Shown here: positions 7,929 through 17,380 of the stretch, piece after piece
Numbering within the stretch: the stretch's first letter is position 1
Layout: each line of letters begins with the position of its first letter
Assembly (NCBI GenBank): GCA_945957575.1
Contig: CAMFLW010000002.1
Coordinates: 35,442-99,441, forward strand
From: an uncultured Aeromonas sp.
GTDB lineage: Bacteria; Pseudomonadota; Gammaproteobacteria; Enterobacterales; Aeromonadaceae
Direction: 5' to 3'
DNA length: 64,000 nt
The notes under the pieces: generated by a model
What the model saw: the letters and a program-made list of their open reading frames with translations, nothing else
Databases searched by the model: none
What the model was told of the DNA's origin: nothing
Position numbers and translations under genes: made by a program

Positions 7929-8371
7929 GCCAACCCGCCAACCAGTCTGGTACCGAACTCGACTACCTGCAGGCGGGCGAGCGGCTGCGTGAGTTGCTGG
8001 CCCCCCTGAAAACCAAGGGGCTCAAGGAGGTGTTTGTGGCCACCGATGTGGCGGCCATCGCCAATCTGGGCCAGCACAGTCCGGCGGTGCATGTGGTCTA
8101 TCAGGGCGAACGTGAGAGCGAAGGCACCCAGTCAGGCCGGGCCAGCAGCTTTGATCAACTCTGGTTGCTGGTGCTGGTGCATCGTGCCAGCCCCAGGGAG
8201 GTCAGTGCCGGAGTGTGGCTTGCCCGCATCCTGCAGGCCGTCAGTGGGCGAGCATGTGGTGACAGTACCTTTCGCCGCGAAACCCCACCGGTCAAACCCA
8301 GTTACAGCGGCGGTGCGGCTTATTTGCCGCTTGCCTTTACTACCCGAGTGAAATTCAAAGGAGAGCGATGA
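7925..8371 (+). CDS. Mu gp37-like protein, DUF1834
   Basis: A 148-residue protein similar to the DUF1834 (Mu gp37) family, thought to act at the head-tail interface as a tail terminator-type protein. Landmarks are a central AVHVVYQGER, the FDQLWLLVLVHRASP strand and a C-terminal AAYLPLAFTTRVKF typical of tail terminator folds. It overlaps gp36 by four bases (ATGA) and the tail tube gene by four, so expression is coupled. Confidence 0.8.
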   Translation: MSQPANQSGTELDYLQAGERLRELLAPLKTKGLKEVFVATDVAAIANLGQHSPAVHVVYQGERESEGTQSGRASSFDQLWLLVLVHRASPREVSAGVWLARILQAVSGRACGDSTFRRETPPVKPSYSGGAAYLPLAFTTRVKFKGER

Positions 8372-9120
8372 TGAGCGAAACACTGCACCTGGAAGGGGAT
8401 CTCTTTATCGAGACCTTTACCAACGGGGTCTCGGCCGGGGTGATTGGCCCCATCGATGTGGATAGCCTGGAAGTGAAACCCGACAGCCAGAAGATCTCGA
8501 TTCCCAGCAAGCGCAAGGGGCAATACGGTCAGGCGCGGGAGAACTACCACATTCCCAAGCCTGCCATGGTCACCATCAAGACCACCGAGATCCCGCCCGT
8601 GCTGCTGGCCGCCGCCTTTATGGGTCTGGAGAGCCCCATCAATCAGGGGGCCGGGACGATGACTGATCTGCCAGTGACCCTGCCCGCCTGGCCGAAGTGG
8701 GCCCAGCTGGGCAAGAGCAATATTGCCGCAACCGGTCTGGCGATCAAGGAAGGGGCCACGGCGCTGGTAGTGGGTACCGATATCGAGGTCAACTATGCGC
8801 TCGGGCTGGTACGGGCGATCAAGGGTGGCTCGGTGGCGGACGGCGGCAGCCTGACGGTCAGCGGTACCTATAACGCGGTGACTGGTACCCGCATCGCGGG
8901 CAACATCCAGCCGGAGATCAAGGCGCGACTGCTGCTTGATGGCCGCAGTATCGTCAGTGGCGAAGCCATCAAACTGACAGTGCCCCGTGCCAGCTTGTCC
9001 CCCAAGAAGGCGGTGGACTTTATGAGCGACAAGCCCATCGAGATCGAGCTGGAGGGGGAGCTGCTGGCCGTGGATGGCGAGACCGCCCCCTTCTATGTGG
9101 ATCGACCGGTCACCGTTTAA
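8368..9120 (+). CDS. Major tail tube protein, siphovirus type
   Basis: A 250-residue protein at the place where B3/D3112-like transposable siphoviruses encode their tail tube. It is beta-rich: VGTDIEVNYALGLVRAIKGG, GSLTVSGTYNAVTGTRIAG, then EIKARLLLDGRS and IEIELEGELLAVDG, a pattern shared with phage tail tube domains. No contractile sheath gene precedes it, so the virion should have a non-contractile tail. ATG 8371 is equally possible and better spaced from GGAG at 8360-8363. A terminator-like hairpin follows. Confidence 0.78.
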   Translation: MMSETLHLEGDLFIETFTNGVSAGVIGPIDVDSLEVKPDSQKISIPSKRKGQYGQARENYHIPKPAMVTIKTTEIPPVLLAAAFMGLESPINQGAGTMTDLPVTLPAWPKWAQLGKSNIAATGLAIKEGATALVVGTDIEVNYALGLVRAIKGGSVADGGSLTVSGTYNAVTGTRIAGNIQPEIKARLLLDGRSIVSGEAIKLTVPRASLSPKKAVDFMSDKPIEIELEGELLAVDGETAPFYVDRPVTV

Positions 9121-9146
9121 CCCCTGCTTGTTGTTCAACCGACTCA

Positions 9147-9173
9147 AAGGCCCCGATCGCTCGGGGCCTTTGC
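9147..9173 (+). terminator. Intrinsic terminator after the tail tube gene
   Basis: A perfect 10-base stem (9147-9156 with 9161-9170) closes a TCGC loop and is followed by TGCTT. It would lower transcription of the tape measure relative to the abundant tube protein. Confidence 0.7.
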
Positions 9174-9264
9174 TTATGACTAATCCGCCATAAACCCGCC
9201 CATCCCTGCCCATCCTGCACCATATGGCAATCGGCCCAGTAGCCTTATGAGCGCAGGAAATCTG

Positions 9265-12108
9265 ATGAGCACCAACACCACCCTCAAACTTGCCCTGGAG
9301 CTGGCGGCCAAAGTCACCGGCCGGGAAGACTTGGCCGCGTTGGCGAGTGAGGTGCAGGAGCTGGGCCCTATCTCAGACGAGACGGCCGCCGAAACGGCGC
9401 AGTTGGCCGAGAGCCTCGAATCGTTAAGCCGCCAGCAGGCGCTGATCCAGCAGTTCAATGACTCAAAAGCCGCCCTGACCCAGCTCGAACTGGCGACCGT
9501 GCTCAGTCGTGACAAGCTGGAGCAGTTGCGCCGCTCCAGCCAAGCAGGCGCCGGTGATGCCAAGGCGCTGGCCGAACAAGAGCGGTTGCTGGCTTCCGAG
9601 GTCAAGCAACTGGAGCGCCAGCTGGTCGCTCAGTCCGCCAGTCATACCCGCCTCCATGCAGGGCTCAAGCAGTCCGGGCTCGATACCAAGAACCTTGCCC
9701 AGGAACAGCAGCGCCTGCAGCGTGAGCTGACCAAGAGTGTCGCCCAGACCGAGCGGCTGGGGCGCGAGTTTAGCCAGGGTAGTCAGCAGGCCGGTGGCTT
9801 GCAGGGGGCCATCGGCAGCCTGACCGGGCGCCTAGTGGCGTTGGCTGGTACCTGGTTTGGTATCCAGACCCTTACCACCCAACTGATGGCCATGTTCCAG
9901 ACTGGCGACCAAGCCGAGCGCCTCGATGTGCAGCTCAAGGCGGTGATGGGGTCGATTGCCGGTGGCAAAGAGGCGTCAGCCTGGATCCAAGACTTTGCCA
10001 AGAACACCCCCCTGCAGCTTAGTGAAGTCACCCAGGTATTCGTGCGGCTCAAGGCGTTCGGCATCGACCCCATGGCTGGGGCCATGCAGGGCATTGTCGA
10101 TCAAGCGTTCAAATTGGGCGGCGGTTTTGAAGAGGTGCAGGGCATCTCCCTGGCGCTCGGCCAAGCCTGGGCCAAGCAGAAATTGCAGGGGGAGGAGATC
10201 CTGCAGCTGATTGAGCGGGGCGTGCCTGTCTGGCAGATGTTGGAGCAGGTAACTGGCAAGAATACTGCCGAGCTGCAGAAGCTCTCTGAGGCGGGCAAGT
10301 TGGGCCGCGAGACCATCTCCGCCCTGATGAACGAGATTGCTGCCCAATCGCGTGGTGCGGCAGCAGACAACATGAGCCTGCTCTCCGGGCTTATCTCCAA
10401 TGCCCAGGATAATCTCGCCAAGTTTTACCGGATGGTGGCCGAGAGCGGGGCGCTGGCCTGGCTCAAAAAACAGCTGGCCAACCTTAATGCCGAATTTGAG
10501 GCGATGGCCAGGGATGGCCGCCTGCAGGAGTGGGCCAAGCGCCTCTCCGATGGCTTTATCACCATGGGGGAAACCCTCAAGTCGCTGATCCAGACCCTCT
10601 ATGAGTGGCGCACCGCGCTGACCGTGCTGGCCCAGGCTTGGGTCGGCCTGAAAATCACGGGCTGGATGGGTGATCTGCGCAGCCTCTATGCCCAGTTTAT
10701 TGCCATGCCTGTGGCGACCGCGACAGCAGCAGGCGGTATGACCACTGTGGGCACAGCAGCAGCTGGGGCTGCCATCGGGGTCAGGGTGCTGGGCGCCGCC
10801 GTCAAGGGGCTACTGGCCGCCGTTGCGGTCGAGTCCATCATCCAGATCACACAGTTCGCCTCCGCCCTGCGTCAGCTGGTGCAGGCTGAGCTGGCACTCC
10901 GGGAGGCGCAAGCGCTGCGCTCCGAGACTCAGGCCCGCCTCAATGGCCAGTTTGCCGCCTTGTCAACGGAGCTCGGTGTTGCCATCACCAGCATGGCGGA
11001 TCTCGATCGCCTGGTCGCCGAGGGCAAGGTGCATTACGACGAGGCCACTGGAAGCTGGCGACAAGGCGCTGCAGTCGTTAAAGCGCTGGGGGATGAGGCA
11101 AAGAGTACCCGTGATTATCTGGCCGAGATTAATGCAGTGGCCAAGCAAACCGCCGCTGATGGCCCAGCCAAGCTGGCCAAGGCGTTTGAGGTGCTGGGGT
11201 TGGACTTCGAACGAGCCAATGGCCGTATCGGTGAGGGATTTCAGAAGACCATCGGCGCCCTGGATGTATTGGTGGCGCACACGGGCGCCAGTAGTGCCGC
11301 CATCGAGGAGGCGCTGGCCGCCGCCTACAACAGCGCCAAGACCACTGCCGAGATCGATGCGGTGATCGCGCGTCAGAAGCAACTGGCCGCCCAGGGCAAA
11401 ATCACCGGGGATGCGCTGGCCCGCTCCATGGCCATCGCCGCCGATGCCATGGCCAAGGTGAAAGGGGGGAGCGGAGAGGCCAAAAAAGCTGTTGCTGCGA
11501 TTGGTGATGGCTTTGACGAAGCGGCCGCACGGGCCAAAAGCGCCACCGATGCGATGCGCTCGGGGCTTAAAGGGGTTCAGGATGAAGCCAAGCAGACCAA
11601 TGCCAGCCTCACCAGTAGCGGCGGGGGCGGTGGTCGAGGCGATATCACCCGCACCGTCAATGCCGGTTCTTTCTACTACAAGAGCGTGGATATCAACAGC
11701 CTGCGTGGTAATGCCGAGGGGTTGGCCAATACCCTGGCCGGGGTGGAGGAGGAGCTGGCCCGCTACAGCCAGAAGGTTAAGGACATTCCGGCCTACAGCG
11801 AGTGGAGCAAGTATTACGGCGAGAAGTTCCAAAAGGAGATGGAGGTCATGCGGGCTCGCCTCAAGGAGGAGCTCGGCAAGGCTCTTGCCAAGGAGAGTGC
11901 CAAAACCAATCAGGCCGCCGCCCAGCCACCAGTCACAACTGTAGAGCAGCCAGCCCCTGGCCCCAACACCCCAGGGACACGCAGGCCCTTGTCCGAGCGG
12001 ATCACCATCGAGCTCAAAGGGGCAGGGGGATCGGCCGAACTGCAGGCCGATGAGGCCAATGCGAATGCCCTGATCTCTCTTCTTAAACAGCAAGGACTTC
12101 GCCAATGA
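9265..12108 (+). CDS. Tail tape measure protein
   Basis: A 947-residue tape measure protein that sets tail length. Residues about 20-170 are coiled coil (repeated Leu/Gln/Glu heptads). They are followed by the conserved tape-measure N-terminal domain, about residues 190-400, with LKAVMGSIAGGKEASAW, LQLSEVTQVFVRLKAFGIDP and EILQLIERGVPVWQMLEQ. Hydrophobic segments occur near residues 490-530 (AAAGAAIGVRVLGAAVKG). A Gly/Ser-rich hinge precedes a short C-terminal domain. ATG 9265 follows AGGAAA at 9255-9260 and is preferred over ATG 9247. By its length the tail would be of the order of 140 nm, using the usual rule of about 0.15 nm per residue. Confidence 0.88.
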   Translation: MSTNTTLKLALELAAKVTGREDLAALASEVQELGPISDETAAETAQLAESLESLSRQQALIQQFNDSKAALTQLELATVLSRDKLEQLRRSSQAGAGDAKALAEQERLLASEVKQLERQLVAQSASHTRLHAGLKQSGLDTKNLAQEQQRLQRELTKSVAQTERLGREFSQGSQQAGGLQGAIGSLTGRLVALAGTWFGIQTLTTQLMAMFQTGDQAERLDVQLKAVMGSIAGGKEASAWIQDFAKNTPLQLSEVTQVFVRLKAFGIDPMAGAMQGIVDQAFKLGGGFEEVQGISLALGQAWAKQKLQGEEILQLIERGVPVWQMLEQVTGKNTAELQKLSEAGKLGRETISALMNEIAAQSRGAAADNMSLLSGLISNAQDNLAKFYRMVAESGALAWLKKQLANLNAEFEAMARDGRLQEWAKRLSDGFITMGETLKSLIQTLYEWRTALTVLAQAWVGLKITGWMGDLRSLYAQFIAMPVATATAAGGMTTVGTAAAGAAIGVRVLGAAVKGLLAAVAVESIIQITQFASALRQLVQAELALREAQALRSETQARLNGQFAALSTELGVAITSMADLDRLVAEGKVHYDEATGSWRQGAAVVKALGDEAKSTRDYLAEINAVAKQTAADGPAKLAKAFEVLGLDFERANGRIGEGFQKTIGALDVLVAHTGASSAAIEEALAAAYNSAKTTAEIDAVIARQKQLAAQGKITGDALARSMAIAADAMAKVKGGSGEAKKAVAAIGDGFDEAAARAKSATDAMRSGLKGVQDEAKQTNASLTSSGGGGGRGDITRTVNAGSFYYKSVDINSLRGNAEGLANTLAGVEEELARYSQKVKDIPAYSEWSKYYGEKFQKEMEVMRARLKEELGKALAKESAKTNQAAAQPPVTTVEQPAPGPNTPGTRRPLSERITIELKGAGGSAELQADEANANALISLLKQQGLRQ

Positions 12109-12479
12109 ACGTGACCTTAAACAGCGTGCTGCTGCCAGATGATCTGGTCTGGCGCGACGAGTTCGAGTGGGCGCCGGTCGAGCAGGTGGTGACCACGACC
12201 CTGAGCGGCGCCCTGTTGGTGGAGGAGACCGCCAAGCCAGAGGGTCGGCCGCTGACCCTGAGCGGGCATTGCTCCCGCGCCAAGGTGCAGGAGCTCAAGG
12301 TGCTGGAGGCGCAGGTGGCCCAGCTGATGACGTTGACCCTGCTCGATGGCGTGGCCCGCACCGTGGTGTGGCGCCGCCCCGGTGTGGTGGCCACCCCACT
12401 GGTCGAGATGGCCGACCCGGAAGGGGGCGATCCCTATGCCCTGACCCTGAATCTGACCGAAATTGAGCGCGGAGAGTAA
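12105..12479 (+). CDS. Conserved phage tail protein, unknown function
   Basis: A 124-residue protein overlapping the tape measure stop by four bases (ATGA). It contains LVWRDEFEWAPVEQVVTTTL, EGRPLTLSGHCS and a C-terminal beta-rich YALTLNLTEIERGE. Genes of this size just behind the tape measure occur in B3-like transposable phages and are assumed to belong to the tail tip. I do not recognise a named domain, and the role rests on position. Confidence 0.65.
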   Translation: MNVTLNSVLLPDDLVWRDEFEWAPVEQVVTTTLSGALLVEETAKPEGRPLTLSGHCSRAKVQELKVLEAQVAQLMTLTLLDGVARTVVWRRPGVVATPLVEMADPEGGDPYALTLNLTEIERGE

Positions 12480-12483
12480 CCCC

Positions 12484-15400
12484 ATGACCATTCTATCTGG
12501 CGATATCAAGCTGATGGCCAGCCAGCGGATGACGGACACTGACGATGGTGGTGGCCGCATCACTGGCAAGGAGATCGTCAGCGGCGAACATAACTCAATG
12601 TTTCCCGATATCAGCGATCTGGATCGGGCCTATGGGGTGGTGAACCTGCGCAAGGTATTTCTGGCGGTGCAGACTGACGACACCGACACCTACTATGGTG
12701 CGAATGCCGCCGTGCTGCTTCCGCCCTACGATCCGAACGTGGGCCTTGCCCTGATGACCACCAAAGACCATCACGACACCCGCAACAACGCCCGCGATGT
12801 GGTGGAGCGTTATCTGGCGCGTGGCCCGAAGTGGCAGGGTTTTCTCTACGATACCCAGCTGGAAGGGCAGCGGGCGATCCGCTTCTTCCAGCGGGTTGAG
12901 GCGCGATTGCCGGAGGTTGGCGAAACCCTGGTGATGGTCGGCAACGAGAACAAGGCCGGGGAGTTCGAGCAGTATGTGCGGGTGCTGGATGTAACCCAGA
13001 AGCTGACCAAGTTCCAGATCCCTGGTGTACCCGAGTTCACCCGCAACGTGGTCACCTGCACCCTGGCGGATCCGCTGCGCTTCACCTTCGAGGGTGAGCA
13101 GCCGACCCCCTATGATGTGGTGACCAACCCCAAGACTGCCCTGCGCGAAACCGTGGTGGCCGATGCGGCCAACTACTTTGCATCTACCCGGATGGTGGAA
13201 GATGCCGCCTTTGGCTCGATGCAGGTACGGGCCAAGACCATTTTCACCCAGCTGGTGCCTGCGGCCCGCAGCGAGACCCCCGCGGTGGATCTGACTGCTG
13301 CCGGTGAGCTGGCCAGCCTGGTGGATTCTGGCCGTGGGCTGGTGAGCATCAACACCGCCGCCGTGATCTCCCCGAGCCGTGGCCTGTTCCTGGGCAGCGG
13401 CGCCAAGCCTGGCACGGTGACCATCACCATCGGCGCGGCCACCATCACCGACAAGGGGGGCGAGCTGGTTGTTGCCGGGTCGGTGGTCGGCTCCATCGAC
13501 TATGGCCGTGGCCAGCTGGAGTTCAATGCCCAGTGCCCGAACTACGGCACCCAGAGCAAGACCGTCTCTTTCTGGCCAGCGGCCCGCCCTGCCCGTATCG
13601 CTGACACGGCGCGGATCGAGGTCAAGGCCAACAACCGGGGCTATGCCTACACCATCACCCTGCATCCGACCCCGGCGCCTGGCACCACTACCGTCAGCTT
13701 TATGGCGCAAGGCAAATGGTATGACCTGAAAGACAACGGGCGCGGGGAGCTGCTGGGCATCGACCGCTCTTATGGCTCTGGCACCATCAACCTGGCCACC
13801 GGTTCGGTGATGCTGACCCTGGGCGCCCTGCCGGATGTGGATACCTCCATCATGTTCAGCTGGGCCACCCCGGTGAACTACACCAACCGCAGCGGGCAGG
13901 CCATCAGCATCGGCAAAAGCGCCTGGCAGCTCCCCCACAAAGGGATCACCCCCAAGAGCGTGATCCTTACCTGGGGCGATGGCAAGCGGGCCACCGATGT
14001 GGCGGGGGACGGCAAGATAAGCGGCGATATCACCGGCATCATCAACTATGCCGAGGGGATCATCGACCTGGAGCACGTTACCTTGCCCGCCTTGGGTCAG
14101 GAGTACGCCGCCCAGTACCAGTACGGTGAGCCGGTGACCGAGCGCCATATCGAACCTGGTCGCCTCAATACCCCCGGCCAGGTGGGGCACCTCTCCATCA
14201 CCCTGGACGGCAAGGACGGTGGCGGCGCCCACAACCTCACACCGGGATCGGTGCGGGTCAAGTTCAACGCCCTCTATCACAAGTTCGATGTGGACGATCA
14301 GGAGCTGGTGATCCAGACCCGTGATCCCATCATCACCCTGCGCGATGACGGGCTGGGCAAGCTGATCGATGCCAGCGGTGTGGTGCTGGGTGCCATCGAC
14401 TACGGCGCGGGAACCCTGCACTTTATGCCGGATGGCTCCAGCCCCTTGCCCAAGCCGAAATATGCCTGGGTGACCGTGGGCACCCGCTGGGAAGGCAACA
14501 ACCAGATCGCGGTGCAGCGCTGGACGATGACCGGTATCGAGTACCACAACACCGCCTATACCTTCCCAGACGGCGAACAGGGGTGGGTGGATGTGACCTA
14601 CCGCAACAACAACAGCGCCGAGGCCCAGAATGCCACTCTGACCGCCCAGGCGCTGCGCATAGACGTTACCCCAGGCTTTGCCGAGGCGATCCTGGAGGGG
14701 TCGATGCGCTTCACCCTGGGCGGCTCTACCTACGTTGACCGGCAAGGCGTGCTCTACCGCGACCCGGATCCCTCAACCGGGGCAGGCATCCAGGCTGGCA
14801 CCATCGACTACTCCAACGGGTTGGCGGTGCTGGCCGACTGGGCAGCCGGGCAACCGGCCCAGCCATCGCTCCAGAGCCTGGCCACCTCATTCAGTGCCCA
14901 GTCGGTGGATGCGGTGACGTTCCGCACCCCAGGCGCACCCTTGGCACCGGGCAGCCTCTATATCAGCGCCAACACCGCGAGCGGGCGCCGTATCGAGGCC
15001 ACGGCAGACGGGGACGGGTTTTTCACCACAACCGACATGGATGGCAAGGTGAACTACCAGACCGGCATTGTTACCGTGCGCTTTGGCCGCAAGGTCACGG
15101 CGGCGGGCAACGAGACCCAGCCATGGTATGACGCCGAACAGGTGGGGGAGGATGGCAAGATTTGGAAGCCGATCAGCGTGGTGGCCGACTCCATCCGCTT
15201 CAACTGCGTGGTGTTCAGCTATCTGCCGCTCGATGCCGACATTATCGGACTGGATCCGGTGCGGCTGCCGTCTGATGGCCGGGTGCCGTTTATCCGCAAG
15301 GGCAACATCGTGGTGGTGCATAGCACCAAGCGCGGTGCCTACCCGATGGGGGTGACGGCTGGCCAGCAGTTCAACATCGGGCGCCAGCGGCTGGCGTACT

Positions 15401-16101
15401 GCCATGTGGAGGATAAGAACGGCAAGCGGCTCGATCCTGCGCTCTATAGCGTCAATCTGGATAGCGGCGTGGTCACCCTGGCCACCCCGTTGAACCTGAC
15501 CGGCTATGTGGAGCCGCTGGCGGTGGTTCACCGGATCGAGGATATGAGCCTGGTCACCGATGTGGAGATCTCTGGCCGTCTGGTGCTGGCCCGCCCCCTG
15601 TCTCACGCCTATGACGCTGCTGACACCCTGGTGTCGTCAGCACTGATCATGGGCGACTTGTGGGCGCGTTACACCAACCTGTTTGACCAGCGCACCTGGA
15701 CGAACAAATGGCAGGACTTTGTAGACGGCGACCAGAGCACGGCGCAGTACAACGACACCGACTTTCCTATCGTGGTGACCAACCGCGCCACCCTGGAGGA
15801 GCGCTGGGCCATCATCTTCCAGAGTAATACCAGCTTTGTGCTGGTCGGGGAGCATGTGGGCCAGATCGCGCTGGGGGATGTGAATACCGACTTTGCCCCC
15901 ATCAACCCCAACAACGGCCAGCCCTATTTTCGGCTGGACAAGCGAGGTTGGGGGTCGGGTTGGGCGAGTGGCAACGTGCTGCGCTTCAACACCAAGGCGG
16001 CCAACTTCCCGATCTGGGCCATCCGTACCGTGCTGCAATCGGTGGCAGCCAGCGAAAGCGACCGCTTTGAGCTGCAACTGCGCGGCAACGTCAACCGCTA
16101 A
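12484..16101 (+). CDS. Very large beta-repeat tail protein
   Basis: A 1205-residue structural protein, the largest of the prophage, between the tape measure and the receptor-binding genes. ATG 12484 follows GGAGAG at 12471-12476; a GTG at 12463 lies inside the previous gene. From about 13450 to 15480 the protein repeats a module of roughly 25-30 residues at seven places. Each has an Asp-Gly-rich turn, a short strand, then Gly-x-Ile-(Asn/Asp)-Tyr-x-x-Gly and another strand (IDYGRGQLEF, INYAEGIIDL, IDYGAGTLHF, IDYSNGLAVL, VNYQTGIVTV). The modules read as stacked beta hairpins of a tail-tip or central-fibre structure. The N-terminal ~200 and C-terminal ~170 residues lack the repeat. I know of no functional assignment for this family. 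Confidence 0.75.
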   Translation: MTILSGDIKLMASQRMTDTDDGGGRITGKEIVSGEHNSMFPDISDLDRAYGVVNLRKVFLAVQTDDTDTYYGANAAVLLPPYDPNVGLALMTTKDHHDTRNNARDVVERYLARGPKWQGFLYDTQLEGQRAIRFFQRVEARLPEVGETLVMVGNENKAGEFEQYVRVLDVTQKLTKFQIPGVPEFTRNVVTCTLADPLRFTFEGEQPTPYDVVTNPKTALRETVVADAANYFASTRMVEDAAFGSMQVRAKTIFTQLVPAARSETPAVDLTAAGELASLVDSGRGLVSINTAAVISPSRGLFLGSGAKPGTVTITIGAATITDKGGELVVAGSVVGSIDYGRGQLEFNAQCPNYGTQSKTVSFWPAARPARIADTARIEVKANNRGYAYTITLHPTPAPGTTTVSFMAQGKWYDLKDNGRGELLGIDRSYGSGTINLATGSVMLTLGALPDVDTSIMFSWATPVNYTNRSGQAISIGKSAWQLPHKGITPKSVILTWGDGKRATDVAGDGKISGDITGIINYAEGIIDLEHVTLPALGQEYAAQYQYGEPVTERHIEPGRLNTPGQVGHLSITLDGKDGGGAHNLTPGSVRVKFNALYHKFDVDDQELVIQTRDPIITLRDDGLGKLIDASGVVLGAIDYGAGTLHFMPDGSSPLPKPKYAWVTVGTRWEGNNQIAVQRWTMTGIEYHNTAYTFPDGEQGWVDVTYRNNNSAEAQNATLTAQALRIDVTPGFAEAILEGSMRFTLGGSTYVDRQGVLYRDPDPSTGAGIQAGTIDYSNGLAVLADWAAGQPAQPSLQSLATSFSAQSVDAVTFRTPGAPLAPGSLYISANTASGRRIEATADGDGFFTTTDMDGKVNYQTGIVTVRFGRKVTAAGNETQPWYDAEQVGEDGKIWKPISVVADSIRFNCVVFSYLPLDADIIGLDPVRLPSDGRVPFIRKGNIVVVHSTKRGAYPMGVTAGQQFNIGRQRLAYCHVEDKNGKRLDPALYSVNLDSGVVTLATPLNLTGYVEPLAVVHRIEDMSLVTDVEISGRLVLARPLSHAYDAADTLVSSALIMGDLWARYTNLFDQRTWTNKWQDFVDGDQSTAQYNDTDFPIVVTNRATLEERWAIIFQSNTSFVLVGEHVGQIALGDVNTDFAPINPNNGQPYFRLDKRGWGSGWASGNVLRFNTKAANFPIWAIRTVLQSVAASESDRFELQLRGNVNR

Positions 16102-16103
16102 CC

Positions 16104-16135
16104 GGGTGGGGCACCGTGCCCCGCCCTTTATTTTT
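16104..16135 (+). terminator. Intrinsic terminator between tail genes
   Basis: A 10-base stem with one G-T pair (16104-16113 with 16117-16126), a 3-base loop and a T-rich tail to 16135. A second small hairpin with the same GGGGCA arm follows at 16140-16154, just ahead of the next ribosome site. This separates the conserved tail core from the putative host-range genes. Confidence 0.75.
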
Positions 16136-16172
16136 CTGTGGGGCAAAATGCCCCGCAATGGAGAACGGCAAC

Positions 16173-17378
16173 ATGGCTGAATACAAGGTCAAATGGTTTG
16201 CAAGCGAGATGCAAGGCGCCCCGAGTCTGGGCGATACCGCAGATGGCGCCCTGGCTGCCCTGCTCAAGGCGGTGCTGGTCACCGGCTTTGGCACCCTGAC
16301 GATTAACGCCCTGTCGTTTGATGCCGCCAAGGGGTGGGCGGTGGCCACCTTTAGCGGTGGCCATGCCTATCTGCAAGATTCAGTTATCCAGGTCGATGGG
16401 GTATCGCCTGCCGCCTACAACGGCGAGCATCGGGTGATGCAGGTCAGCAGCACCCAGGTGTGGTTTGAGCTGGATGCCGGTGACCCAGGCGCACCGGGAA
16501 ATGGCGCAGCCATGACCATGAAGGTGGCACCGCTGGGCTGGACGATTACCCATGAAAGTGGTGATGGTAAGGTGTTTATTGTACGCCCCACCAACGTCAG
16601 CGAGTCGGGCAATGTCAGCTTGCGCATTGACAATAGCGCATTCAGCGGATGGTCAGGGGTAACCTATCGTGCGTATCTTGCCAAGGTGGCGATGGTGGAG
16701 GATGTGGTTGATATCAACACCTACACCACCATTTTCGAGCACCGTTGGCCTGCGACCAAGCGCTATTCATCTGGGCGCTGGGATCTGATAGGGGACAGTC
16801 AGCTATTTTACTTTCTGCCCTACTACGGCGCCTATAACCGGCAAGCGCTCTATCTGTTCGGGTATATGCGCAGCATCAGGCCGGGAGACCGTTATCATGC
16901 GCTGCTAGTTCATTACCCAACGACTAACGCCGATGAATCAAACCGCCGCTGGGATGCTGGCAGCGGAAGCAGCTCAAGCTATGTTTATTATTACAACCAC
17001 GGTGGCCTTTTTGATGCATCGAATCACCGCGCTATTGCTCGCCCATATCATCAGCTGTTTGGTTCTACCTCTTGGTTTCTAAAAGGACTATTTGCCAGCT
17101 TTGGGTCAGGGTTAAGCGTACCCAATGGCCCGGATAACGGTTTTTATGTCAGCACCGATCCGATCATGGTGGTTGAAAGCGGCAACCATTTACGTGGTTA
17201 TTTGCCAGGTATCATATGCCCTTATGGAACTGTGGCTGGTTGGGATAGAAAAAACTTCAAAAACCTGCCAGCGCTACCTGGCAAGTTGATCCGCTTTATC
17301 AATATGCAGCCACATGAGGATCCATACAATAATGGCCAAGTATTGATGGGGTTTGATCTGACCGGCCCTTGGAGGTAG
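16173..17378 (+). CDS. Putative tail tip / receptor-binding protein
   Basis: A 401-residue protein of unknown family, starting at ATG 16173 behind GGAG at 16160-16163. The N-terminal ~150 residues look like a virion attachment part (SFDAAKGWAVATFSGGHAYL, VRPTNVSESGNVSLRIDN). The rest is rich in Tyr, Trp, Gly, Asn and His (GSGSSSSYVYYYNHGGLFD), typical of carbohydrate- or surface-binding tips. Codon use and base composition become visibly more A/T-rich in the second half than in neighbouring genes, suggesting exchange of the host-contact part. Function is inferred from position and composition only. Confidence 0.6.
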   Translation: MAEYKVKWFASEMQGAPSLGDTADGALAALLKAVLVTGFGTLTINALSFDAAKGWAVATFSGGHAYLQDSVIQVDGVSPAAYNGEHRVMQVSSTQVWFELDAGDPGAPGNGAAMTMKVAPLGWTITHESGDGKVFIVRPTNVSESGNVSLRIDNSAFSGWSGVTYRAYLAKVAMVEDVVDINTYTTIFEHRWPATKRYSSGRWDLIGDSQLFYFLPYYGAYNRQALYLFGYMRSIRPGDRYHALLVHYPTTNADESNRRWDAGSGSSSSYVYYYNHGGLFDASNHRAIARPYHQLFGSTSWFLKGLFASFGSGLSVPNGPDNGFYVSTDPIMVVESGNHLRGYLPGIICPYGTVAGWDRKNFKNLPALPGKLIRFINMQPHEDPYNNGQVLMGFDLTGPWR

Positions 17379-17380
17379 CG

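Noticed and set aside
9180..9605. Minus-strand ORF at the start of the tape measure gene
   Set aside because: Ser/Ala-rich shadow of the coiled-coil region, without ribosome site.
12595..14745. Long minus-strand ORF of 716 codons
   Set aside because: It is a shadow of the repeat protein in GC-rich DNA; it has no ribosome site and runs against the operon.
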